Below are positions 5,513-12,029 of a stretch of 12,029 nt of DNA, in pieces (the stretch's first letter is position 1; every line of letters begins with the position of its first letter). The notes below the pieces were generated by a model. That model did no database searches and had not been told where the DNA came from. It saw only the letters and a list, made by a program, of their open reading frames with translations. The DNA is from Alphaproteobacteria bacterium. GTDB taxonomy: Bacteria > Pseudomonadota > Alphaproteobacteria > Micavibrionales > Micavibrionaceae. A program made the translations under genes and the position numbers. The stretch is from positions 1-12,029 of the forward strand of contig JAUILO010000075.1 of NCBI GenBank assembly GCA_030432775.1, written 5' to 3'.

Positions 5513-7621
5513 ATGGGAAACGAAAATTCCCAATCCCCTGCGCGTGGGAACGCGGGTGAGGATAAAGGCGATAAGCCTAAAGGCAAATTAACGACCCTCA
5601 AAAAAGTATTTATAGCAGCCGCTTGCGTGGGGCTTGCTGTTGTCGGCTTTAATATGATCAGTGGCGCTCGTGATAGCGGCAATACTGTTTCTTACCCTGA
5701 ATTTGTTCAGATGGTTGAAGATGATAAGGTTAACCAGATACAAATCACGCCCATTAATGAATCTCAATCACGTATTGTTGGTATAATTGATCAGGCAAGT
5801 CATGTTGATGAAGATGTTGTCGGTGATGATGGGACATCCATCCCGAACATAGTCGCTGCCCCGAATACAGTTGCGGTCGATGTAGACAGTAATACGCCTG
5901 TGCGCTCGCGTTCTGGCCGGACGAAGGTGCCGACCGTAAGCGCGATGGGACCAAGCTCGGATCTTGTGTTTCAGGAGCTTCGCGATGATGCGGAAGTGCA
6001 GTTCAAAGAAAAGTCTGATTATTCTTTTGTACCGCAGCTATTAATAGGCGGCGCAATTCTAACATTTTTATTCCTGATGTATCGACGCGGCCAGCAAGGC
6101 GGCGCAGGTGGCCCTATGGGCGGTTTGAGTAAAATGGGCAAAGGGAATATCCGTATTGAAACAAGTAATGTCACATTTGATGATATTGCGGGGGTTGATG
6201 AAGCCAAGGATGAGGTGATGGAGGTCGTCGATTTCCTCAAAAATCCGGAAAAATATAGAAAACTGGGCGGCAAAGTTCCTAAAGGTATTTTGCTTGAAGG
6301 GCCACCAGGTACAGGTAAAACCTTGTTGGCTAAAGCTGTGTCCGGTGAAGCTGGCGTACCATTTTTATCGATGTCAGGCTCTGATTTCGAAGAAATGCTG
6401 GTTGGTGTTGGCGCCTCGCGTGTGCGGGATTTATTTGCACAGGCCAAAGCCAAAGCTCCTTGTGTCGTGTTTATTGATGAAATCGATGGTGTAGCCAAAA
6501 AACGTGGTAATAATGCGATGGGGAATGATGCAGGCGCGCAGACAGTTGGCGCGTTGCTTGTTGAAATGGACGGGTTCGAAGAAAATAGCGGTATTGTCGT
6601 GATGGCTGCGACTAATAGACCGGATATTCTTGATCCGGCGATTAAACGTCCGGGACGTTTTGATCGTGGTGTTGCAGTTGGTTTGCCGGATATTGCCGGA
6701 CGCGAACATATTCTAAAGGTGCATACGCGCGATAAGATTTTGGATGTTGATGTCGATATTAAGAAGATTGCTGCCAGAACAGCCGGTATGTCTGGTGCTG
6801 ATCTTGCCAATCTGGCTAATGAAGCCGCGATTACCGCTGCGCGTATGGGCGCAGAATCAATTTCAATGGCACATTTTAACGAAGCACATGATCGCAAAAA
6901 AATGGGCGCACCAAAGGGCTCTGCCGCGTTGTCTGATGCGGCTAAAGAACGCATTGCCTATCATGAAGCCGGACACACATTAATGTCTTTGCATGAAGGC
7001 GATAAGTCAAACGAACTGGATAAGGTTACTATTATTCCACGCTCGCGTGCGCTGGGACTGACTGTGTTTACCCAGAATGAAGACAGTATGATTTTGCCCA
7101 AATATTCTGAATATATTACGCAGCTTCGCGTACTTGCCGCTGGGCGTATTGCCGAAGAAATTATCTATGGCAGTTACACAAAGACCGCTGGTGCGCATGG
7201 TGATATTCAGATGATGACAAATCTGGCGCGCCGCATGGTGACAGAACTTGGTATGTCGGCTGACCTTGGCATGATCAAATATACAGCCGATGGCGGCAAT
7301 CAATATCTTGGCGGTAATCAATCCGGTCTTGCAACGGGCTCATCGGAAACCGCGAAAGCGATTGATGACGAAGTGAAGAAATTGACAGATGATGCCTATA
7401 AATTTGCAATGGAAGTGATGAGCGATCCGCAAAACATCGAACAGCTCCATAAATTATCTGCTGCATTGATTGAACGCGAAACGGTGGAAGCAGCCGAGGT
7501 GATCGAGATGCTGGATATTAAAGAATTTGCTGATCCGCATGAGAAGGAAGTTATCGAAAAAGGCGGCTTGCAAGGCGTAGGGCCGAACTGGCAACAATAT
7601 AAATCAGGGCCGCGCCCGTAA
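5513..7621 (+). CDS. FtsH-type membrane-bound AAA+ zinc metalloprotease, divergent
   Basis: A 702-residue FtsH-like protease (E. coli FtsH is 644). Layout: a charged cytoplasmic N-terminus (1-30), membrane helix 1 (32-49), a periplasmic domain (about 50-171) with an apparent insert near 95-150, membrane helix 2 (172-190), the AAA module and the M41 peptidase. Seen: Walker A GPPGTGKT (263-270), Walker B VVFIDEID (318-325), arginine fingers in RPGRFDR (379-385), zinc motif HEAGH (484-488) and the likely third ligand D564 in GAHGDIQ. So ATPase and protease sites look intact. Odd: the usual SDFVEMFVG pore segment reads SDFEEMLVG (E293, L296), and the usual HDEREQTLNQ segment reads NDAGAQTVGA (338-347). 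These suggest a paralogue rather than the housekeeping FtsH, so no symbol is given. Likely co-transcribed with the next gene. Confidence 0.93.
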   Translation: MGNENSQSPARGNAGEDKGDKPKGKLTTLKKVFIAAACVGLAVVGFNMISGARDSGNTVSYPEFVQMVEDDKVNQIQITPINESQSRIVGIIDQASHVDEDVVGDDGTSIPNIVAAPNTVAVDVDSNTPVRSRSGRTKVPTVSAMGPSSDLVFQELRDDAEVQFKEKSDYSFVPQLLIGGAILTFLFLMYRRGQQGGAGGPMGGLSKMGKGNIRIETSNVTFDDIAGVDEAKDEVMEVVDFLKNPEKYRKLGGKVPKGILLEGPPGTGKTLLAKAVSGEAGVPFLSMSGSDFEEMLVGVGASRVRDLFAQAKAKAPCVVFIDEIDGVAKKRGNNAMGNDAGAQTVGALLVEMDGFEENSGIVVMAATNRPDILDPAIKRPGRFDRGVAVGLPDIAGREHILKVHTRDKILDVDVDIKKIAARTAGMSGADLANLANEAAITAARMGAESISMAHFNEAHDRKKMGAPKGSAALSDAAKERIAYHEAGHTLMSLHEGDKSNELDKVTIIPRSRALGLTVFTQNEDSMILPKYSEYITQLRVLAAGRIAEEIIYGSYTKTAGAHGDIQMMTNLARRMVTELGMSADLGMIKYTADGGNQYLGGNQSGLATGSSETAKAIDDEVKKLTDDAYKFAMEVMSDPQNIEQLHKLSAALIERETVEAAEVIEMLDIKEFADPHEKEVIEKGGLQGVGPNWQQYKSGPRP

Positions 7622-7658
7622 TGTAAATTTGTAAAGTAAATACGTAAAGATTAAAAAT

Positions 7659-8909
7659 ATGACTGAAGATGTTCTAGATATAGAAGGCGATTTTGCTGCG
7701 GGCCGCAAGGATGGTCTTGCCAAGGTTGATGGTATCTTGCGCTTTGATACACAGCGCAATGCCCATATCGCTGTGCAGGATTTTTTCGGTTTCGGAATGA
7801 ATAAAGAACAGACCGAAGCATTAAGTGAAATGGCTGTTATTCCGTTTCTTGATTACTTTAGGGAGCTTGCTATGTCTGCAGCAAAAGGTTTGCGGCAAGG
7901 TCATAGTGTTTATGATTTAACCGGTCAGGAAGAAATCAGAACATATAAAGCAATTACATCTGGTGATTATGACGCGGGTTTTAAATCTGCTGCGCTGGAT
8001 TCGGAATATTTGCTATTTTCTATGGATACAGAAAAGGTGATTGCTGATTTTATTGAAAAGGTCTCCTTGCCTGATGCGTTGCGCGATGTACTTGTAAAAA
8101 AAGATCAGGAACGTGATATACGTGCCGATATTAATGGCAATACGAAGAAGCGCACGCCGAATACAGTGATTAGAGATTTTCTCAATAGTATTATTGCTGT
8201 GCGCATGGATATGGTTCTGTCCAAAATTGAAGGTGATTTGGTTCAAAAGGCCAAGACTCCGAAATTTGTCGGCTATGTAGGTGCAGAGGCAGAGCCTGTG
8301 AAATATGTGTTTTTGCGTGCGGCTTACGATCAATTGCGTGAGCCGATGAACAAGATTGCACGCACCCATGGTAAGGTCAAAAGTGTATGGCCGCCATTTA
8401 AAGTTAACGTCAGCACATATGAGCCAGAACAAGCCGAGCGCATCCATGTCACTATAGAAGAAATGAACGCACAAGAAGATGTGCTGCCTGAAAATAAAAA
8501 TGAAAAATTTGCTGCGGGTTTTGAGCAGACACTAGAAGAGTTTTATATCGGCTCGCAAAAGCTTCATTTTCAGACATTACAAAAACCACAAGGCGGATAT
8601 TCCAAGCTGTTGGGTGTGTCAGAGTATTGGAACAAAATTGCTAAAAATGTCGCGGTCAGCAGCTTTTCCGATCTAAGGCAATTGGTGTATGAGCGCATGC
8701 AAGCACCAGCTAAAGGTGAGGGGGACTCATATGATGACGGGCGTAATGCTGCGATAGACTGGATCAGTAGCCGCATTGATGTGCTTGATCTTAAAGGCGC
8801 GCTTAGCCGCGAGGATACCGCTAAACGTATTCTGGATAAATTCAAGAATTACTGGAAGGAGACATCCAGAACACTTCTTGATCCATCGATGAATCTTGGT
8901 GCAGCATAA
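7659..8909 (+). CDS. Unrecognised 416-residue protein downstream of the FtsH-like gene
   Basis: I do not recognise this family. The product is soluble-looking: no signal peptide and no hydrophobic stretch long enough for a membrane helix. It contains no cysteine at all in 416 residues and four tryptophans (W244, W324, W368, W399). The N-terminal third looks helical (ALSEMAVIPFLDYFRELAM, 54-72). A central proline-containing segment VWPPFKVNVSTYEPEQAE (243-260) looks like beta structure, and the C-terminus is again helical and charged. It begins 37 bases after the protease stop on the same strand, with no terminator between, so co-transcription is likely. No good ribosome site precedes ATG 7659 (an A-rich leader only), which could mean translational coupling or low expression. 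The ORF's codon use looks like that of its neighbours. Function unknown; an adaptor, substrate or regulator of the protease is a guess. Confidence 0.8.
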   Translation: MTEDVLDIEGDFAAGRKDGLAKVDGILRFDTQRNAHIAVQDFFGFGMNKEQTEALSEMAVIPFLDYFRELAMSAAKGLRQGHSVYDLTGQEEIRTYKAITSGDYDAGFKSAALDSEYLLFSMDTEKVIADFIEKVSLPDALRDVLVKKDQERDIRADINGNTKKRTPNTVIRDFLNSIIAVRMDMVLSKIEGDLVQKAKTPKFVGYVGAEAEPVKYVFLRAAYDQLREPMNKIARTHGKVKSVWPPFKVNVSTYEPEQAERIHVTIEEMNAQEDVLPENKNEKFAAGFEQTLEEFYIGSQKLHFQTLQKPQGGYSKLLGVSEYWNKIAKNVAVSSFSDLRQLVYERMQAPAKGEGDSYDDGRNAAIDWISSRIDVLDLKGALSREDTAKRILDKFKNYWKETSRTLLDPSMNLGAA

Positions 8910-8987
8910 TCCATTATTTGCAAAGTCCTAGAAGCTATTTTTGACTAAAACATCGGCTAGAGGAAGTTGTCCGGGTTTGTCCCATGC

Positions 8988-9530
8988 CTATTTCGTTCCC
9001 TTGCCAACGGCAACCATCATGCAGATGGCATGGTCTTCGGGCAGGTTGATGATTTTTGCAACATGATCTTGATCAAAACCAATCATAGGGCATGAATCGT
9101 AACCCATACCTTTGGCCGTGAGCATCATTGTTTGGGCCGCCAGTCCGGCTGAACGCATGACTTCATCCCTTTGTATCCATTCACGGCCTTCGTAGAATTG
9201 TTTGATCATCGGCACGAGTATGTCTTGTGTTTGCTGTGGCGCATGTTCCCAGTAACGCTGCGGGTCTTTTTCCCATGCTTTGACATCAGCTGTTAAAACG
9301 AAAATTAACGAGGCATCAGTAACTTGCGCCTGATCCCACGCCGCTTCGCGCAGTTCTTTACGCTTGTCTTTATCCTGAACCAATACAAAACGCCAATGCT
9401 GTATGTTGAATGATGTTGGTGCTTGTAATGTAAGCTCCATTAGCTGCGTGATTTCATCATCACTCATGACGTGGTCAGGGTCGTATTGTTTAATAGCGCG
9501 GCGTTGTTTGATGGCGTCGAAGATATTCAT
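8988..9530 (-). CDS. Nitroreductase family protein (FMN-dependent, NAD(P)H)
   Basis: A 180-residue flavoprotein of the nitroreductase superfamily, a usual length. Seen: the N-terminal FMN-phosphate-binding pattern FDAIKQRRAIKQYD (residues 4-17), PTSFNIQHWRFV (38-49) where the flavin ring and phosphate are usually bound, and GMGYDSCPMIGFD (141-153). It probably works as a homodimer reducing quinones, nitro compounds or enals with NAD(P)H; the substrate is not readable. The frame opens at 9569, but AGGAG (9541-9537, minus strand) lies six bases before ATG 9530, which fixes that start. It reads in the same direction as the large secreted-protein gene, whose stop is 68 bases upstream, and converges with the unknown gene ending at 8909. 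No clear terminator was seen in 8910-8987. Confidence 0.9.
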   Translation of the reverse strand: MNIFDAIKQRRAIKQYDPDHVMSDDEITQLMELTLQAPTSFNIQHWRFVLVQDKDKRKELREAAWDQAQVTDASLIFVLTADVKAWEKDPQRYWEHAPQQTQDILVPMIKQFYEGREWIQRDEVMRSAGLAAQTMMLTAKGMGYDSCPMIGFDQDHVAKIINLPEDHAICMMVAVGKGTK

Positions 9531-9536
9531 TTCTGG

Positions 9537-9541
9537 CTCCT
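9537..9541 (-). promoter_or_regulatory. Ribosome binding site that fixes the nitroreductase start
   Basis: AGGAG on the minus strand, six bases from ATG 9530. It lies inside the reading frame that would begin at the upstream in-frame starts (9545, 9569), arguing against those. Confidence 0.75.
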
Positions 9542-9563
9542 GCATTATAAAAGTAACGCAGAC

Positions 9564-9578
9564 AAACATAATATGTTT
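9564..9578. repeat. Odd palindrome between the secreted-protein gene and the nitroreductase gene
   Basis: AAACATA and TATGTTT flank one central base. Position about 35-50 bases before the nitroreductase start fits an operator; the arms are too AT-rich and the loop too small for a good terminator. Confidence 0.3.
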
Positions 9579-9598
9579 TGGTTTTAAGGGAAGGGGGA

Positions 9599-12029
9599 TC
9601 AGGCTATTAAATTGCCATTATCCAGTAATGTTTGTTCGTCTGTTAATCCTGTTGCACCCTGAATGGTGGCTACTGCCTGGAAGTTATTCGCTCCGCCATC
9701 TGCATCAATGGAAATTGTGCTGTCACTGCCATTGTCCGTGATCTGGATAAAATCATTAATAGCATCTTGATCAGGATCAAAATCAATGAGCAGATCAGAG
9801 ATATCGATAGCGTCGCCTTGTGATGTTTTGAAATCCTGAATGACGTCCAGATCATTAAAGGCTGAATCTGTAAGGAAGGTAAACGTATCCGAGCCCAAGC
9901 CGCCAATCAAATTATCCAGGCCGTCCAGACCATAAAGAACATCATCACCATCATGACCATATATTGTGTTGTCGCCATCATTGCCGGAAACGACATCCGC
10001 TACCGAGCCACCTTCGATCGTATCGCCAGTGACTGTTTTAACATTAAAGCGTTCCCAGCCAGAGGTTTTTTCGCCATCGCTAGCCCTAACAAGGAAGCGT
10101 TCTGTAACATCGGCACTGCCGCCTATGATTAGCAGTCGGTCTATGTCATCGGAGGCTACAAATATGTTTTGTTTTGCAGCAAATTCACTTCCATCAAGAC
10201 TGAAATAGGCACTGCTTGCACTTGCGCTGGAATCATATACCCAGTAACCGAGTGTATCACCGTCTGCGTCTATTCCGGAGAACGCGGATAGTGCGTCAAA
10301 ATTACTTCCCTCACTAATGGTAATGTTGGCTGTGGTTATTGTTGGTGCATTATTAAAAGCGTTTGTCGTTATTGTGAGGCTATCAAGCGCTGAGCTAAGC
10401 GTGCCATCGGAAACCTGTACAGAGATCACATCTGTCCCCGCGCTTTGTCCCGATATAATTCGGACATGTTGAAATTCGGCCGCGCTGAATGAATAATCCT
10501 GATTGGCATTTAACGTGACGCCGTTATAGAGCAATGTTGCGCTACCTGCATCTGCGTTCCCATCATTAAGAGTGTATGTCAGGCTATCATCATCCGGATC
10601 AGATCCGATGATTAATGAACTGGCGAAAATTTCTTTGCCTCTCTCAAGTGTGGTGTCGTTTGTTTGTAATGTGGGGGCTTCGTTTAAGGCTGTTGTCAGG
10701 CGCAGGCCTTCCCATTTGGTTGTGTTTGTGCCATCGGAAACGCTGACCCATAAATTGTCATAGCTATCGGCGCTACCTCCGACAATGAGTAAGTTTGAAA
10801 ATTCGGCGGCGGTAAGTGTGTATCTGTTATTTGCAGCAAGCTCGGTGCTGGATAACTCGAAATAGCCGCTACTGGCGCTGGCTGAGGCATCTAGAACGTA
10901 ATAAGTTAGTGTGTCTCCATCTGTGTCATTGGCGCTAATGACGCTGGAGGCTAGTGCTGTGACGCCGGAGGCAAGCTGTATGTCTGCGACTGTAAGGGTT
11001 GGAAGCGCCTGAGTTGTTAAGGTCAGTGTGCTGGCATTTGAAGTTGTGTTGCCGTCACTAACGCTAATGGATAGTGCATCCGTCTGGCTGGTTTGTCCGG
11101 CCACAATGTGTAAATTAGACAGCTCCAGATGCGTTAAAGTATAATTCTGCTCGGCGTTTAGCTGTACTCCGTTTAATTCAAAATAACCACTATTGGCATC
11201 GGCATTGCCGTCATTAATGATGTATGAGAAATCTTCGTTTTCAGTGTCGCTATCAACTGCGCTGATGTAATTATACGCCAGTACAGATGCGCCACCACGA
11301 AGGGTTATATCTTGAAGTTGTAATATTGGCGTTGCATCATCAGCCGTTGTAACCTGTGCGCTAACCCAGCTTGTGTTATATGTGCCGTCAGAAACTTTGA
11401 CCCATAGTTTTTCACTGAAATCATCATCACCGCCGACAATATTAAGCGCAGTAAATTGTGCTTCGTTTAATGTGTACATTGTGTTGGCGTCAAGCTGTGA
11501 ACCGGATAGTTCGAAATAGGCGCTATTTGCATTATTGTTACTGTCGTACACCATATATGTCAGTGTATCTGAATCATTGGCTGTGAATATGGATGATGCA
11601 AGAATGGTGGCGTTGCTGTTAATTGTCGCGGCTTGTCCGGTTAAGGTTGGCGGCAGATTGATGATTGCGGTTGTTACTGTCACTGTTTCTGTGTCACTGC
11701 TGCCGCCATCGCTGACTTGAATTGTGAAATCATCTGTTCCGTTTTCGGAACCACCGACAATGCGCAATGTTGCAAATTCTTCTGCAGTAAGTGTGTAGTC
11801 CTGTCCGGCGGTTAATTCGGTGTTATCAAGTTCGAAATAGGCGCTATCTGCATCTGTGTTGGTGTCGTTGATTGTATAGGTCAGTGTATGGCCATCATCA
11901 TCCACCGCAGAAATTATAGAAGAGGCCAGTATGCTTTCTGCCTCATCAAGCTCGACATCGCTTACAGTTAGAACTGGAGCGTTGTTTCCTTGTTCATCGA
12001 ATATGAAGCCGATAATCTCGCTGCGCAGG
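9599..12029 (-). CDS. Large type I-secreted RTX/cadherin-like repeat protein, C-terminal part (5' end outside window)
   Basis: The frame is open from the right edge to the TGA at 9601-9599, at least 809 residues. The GTG at 11905 is not a believable start, because the protein reads on upstream through a complete repeat. Order from the N-terminal side: a short linker (12028-11981), six tandem beta-sandwich-like repeats of 106-110 residues (11980-10034), four RTX nonapeptides (9988-9881), then a C-terminal target domain (9880-9602) with DVIQDF and DAIDISDLL, as in the VCA0849 class of type I secretion signals. The product should leave the cell unfolded through a type I ABC/MFP/TolC-like exporter and fold with calcium outside. 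The repeats (APxL..., D-D-G-D-LTY, YFEL, YTLTAAEF, VSDG) fit adhesin or biofilm proteins. No exporter genes are visible here. The adhesin role is inferred; the secretion class is well supported. Confidence 0.92.
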   Translation of the reverse strand, partial: LRSEIIGFIFDEQGNNAPVLTVSDVELDEAESILASSIISAVDDDGHTLTYTINDTNTDADSAYFELDNTELTAGQDYTLTAEEFATLRIVGGSENGTDDFTIQVSDGGSSDTETVTVTTAIINLPPTLTGQAATINSNATILASSIFTANDSDTLTYMVYDSNNNANSAYFELSGSQLDANTMYTLNEAQFTALNIVGGDDDFSEKLWVKVSDGTYNTSWVSAQVTTADDATPILQLQDITLRGGASVLAYNYISAVDSDTENEDFSYIINDGNADANSGYFELNGVQLNAEQNYTLTHLELSNLHIVAGQTSQTDALSISVSDGNTTSNASTLTLTTQALPTLTVADIQLASGVTALASSVISANDTDGDTLTYYVLDASASASSGYFELSSTELAANNRYTLTAAEFSNLLIVGGSADSYDNLWVSVSDGTNTTKWEGLRLTTALNEAPTLQTNDTTLERGKEIFASSLIIGSDPDDDSLTYTLNDGNADAGSATLLYNGVTLNANQDYSFSAAEFQHVRIISGQSAGTDVISVQVSDGTLSSALDSLTITTNAFNNAPTITTANITISEGSNFDALSAFSGIDADGDTLGYWVYDSSASASSAYFSLDGSEFAAKQNIFVASDDIDRLLIIGGSADVTERFLVRASDGEKTSGWERFNVKTVTGDTIEGGSVADVVSGNDGDNTIYGHDGDDVLYGLDGLDNLIGGLGSDTFTFLTDSAFNDLDVIQDFKTSQGDAIDISDLLIDFDPDQDAINDFIQITDNGSDSTISIDADGGANNFQAVATIQGATGLTDEQTLLDNGNLIA
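9602..9880 (-). other. C-terminal type I secretion target domain
   Basis: The last 93 residues follow the nonapeptides and carry the DVIQDF and DAIDISDLL motifs, a later acidic segment DNGSDSTISIDADGG, and a short LLDNGNLIA terminus. This arrangement is the hallmark of the VCA0849-type C-terminal targeting domain in repeat proteins exported by type I systems. Confidence 0.8.
9881..9988 (-). repeat. Four RTX calcium-binding nonapeptides
   Basis: Four consecutive nine-residue units read SGNDGDNTI, YGHDGDDVL, YGLDGLDNL and IGGLGSDTF. They follow the GGxGxDxUx pattern that forms a calcium-filled parallel beta roll. Four is a small number, typical of the tail of adhesins rather than of toxins. 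Confidence 0.85.
10034..11980 (-). repeat. Six tandem cadherin/Ig-like protein repeats in two alternating types
   Basis: Units in protein order: 11980-11654, 11653-11336, 11335-11006, 11005-10682, 10681-10352 and 10351-10034, each 106-110 residues. Units 1, 3 and 5 share a [TI][IL]ND motif (TIND, IIND, TLND), a T-D just before the last strand, and no Trp in the unit's end. Units 2, 4 and 6 share MVYD/YVLD/WVYD, an LWV or FLV strand before SDG, and a Trp after it (SW, KW, GW). The residues upstream of unit 1 do not look like a unit's end, so the array may be complete here. Confidence 0.85.

Noticed and set aside
6019..6954. Minus-strand 311-residue open frame
   Set aside because: Fully antisense to the conserved AAA domain of the FtsH-like gene; Ser/Ile/Pro-rich composition is that of a shadow frame.
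8013..8474. Minus-strand 153-residue open frame
   Set aside because: Lies entirely inside the 416-residue gene, is rich in Cys, His and Ile as antisense frames are, and resembles no family I know.
8910..8987. Terminator between the convergent unknown gene and nitroreductase
   Set aside because: Only four-base pairings (AGTC/GACT) were found, without a GC-rich stem and T-run.
9544..9549. TATAAT on the minus strand just before the nitroreductase
   Set aside because: It would start transcription inside or after the ribosome site AGGAG, and no -35 is found 16-18 bases upstream.
11903..11905. GTG at 11905 as the start of the secreted protein
   Set aside because: The frame continues upstream to the window edge and encodes the first part of a normal repeat unit there, so the GTG is an internal valine.

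Overview
The window is chromosomal DNA of a Gram-negative bacterium, most likely a proteobacterium and perhaps an alphaproteobacterium. The clues are a leucine-degradation (liu) gene pair, a branched-chain aminotransferase very close to the enterobacterial IlvE pattern, and a C-terminal type I secretion signal that presupposes an outer membrane. Base composition looks moderate (roughly mid-40s % GC by eye) and even across genes. The lineage is an inference, not a measurement.

Layout from left to right. (1) 8-3214: leucine/isovalerate catabolism. liuC (methylglutaconyl-CoA hydratase, minus) and liuB (methylcrotonyl-CoA carboxylase carboxyltransferase subunit, minus) flank a class I methyltransferase on the opposite strand. 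The methyltransferase diverges from liuC and abuts liuB stop to stop with no base between. (2) 3414-4109: a Nudix hydrolase, divergent from liuB. (3) 4291-5211: ilvE, the aminotransferase acting at the last step of branched-chain amino acid synthesis and the first step of their breakdown, so it is metabolically linked to the liu genes. (4) 5212-5512: a 301-base non-coding stretch with inverted repeats and a TTGACA hexamer. (5) 5513-8909: an FtsH-type membrane AAA protease with altered pore and sensor-region residues and an enlarged periplasmic domain, followed 37 bases later by an unrecognised cysteine-free 416-residue protein. (6) 8988-9530: a small nitroreductase, minus. (7) 9599 to the right edge: the C-terminal part of a large secreted repeat protein, minus, with six cadherin/Ig-like repeats of about 108 residues, four RTX nonapeptides and a VCA0849-type secretion tail. 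Its 5' end lies outside the window.

Most of the window is ordinary metabolism. The parts most worth a second look are the divergent FtsH paralogue with its unknown downstream partner, the strict A-B-A-B-A-B alternation of the secreted protein's repeats, and the methyltransferase lodged antisense inside the leucine-degradation cluster. No CRISPR array, tRNA, rRNA or insertion sequence was seen.
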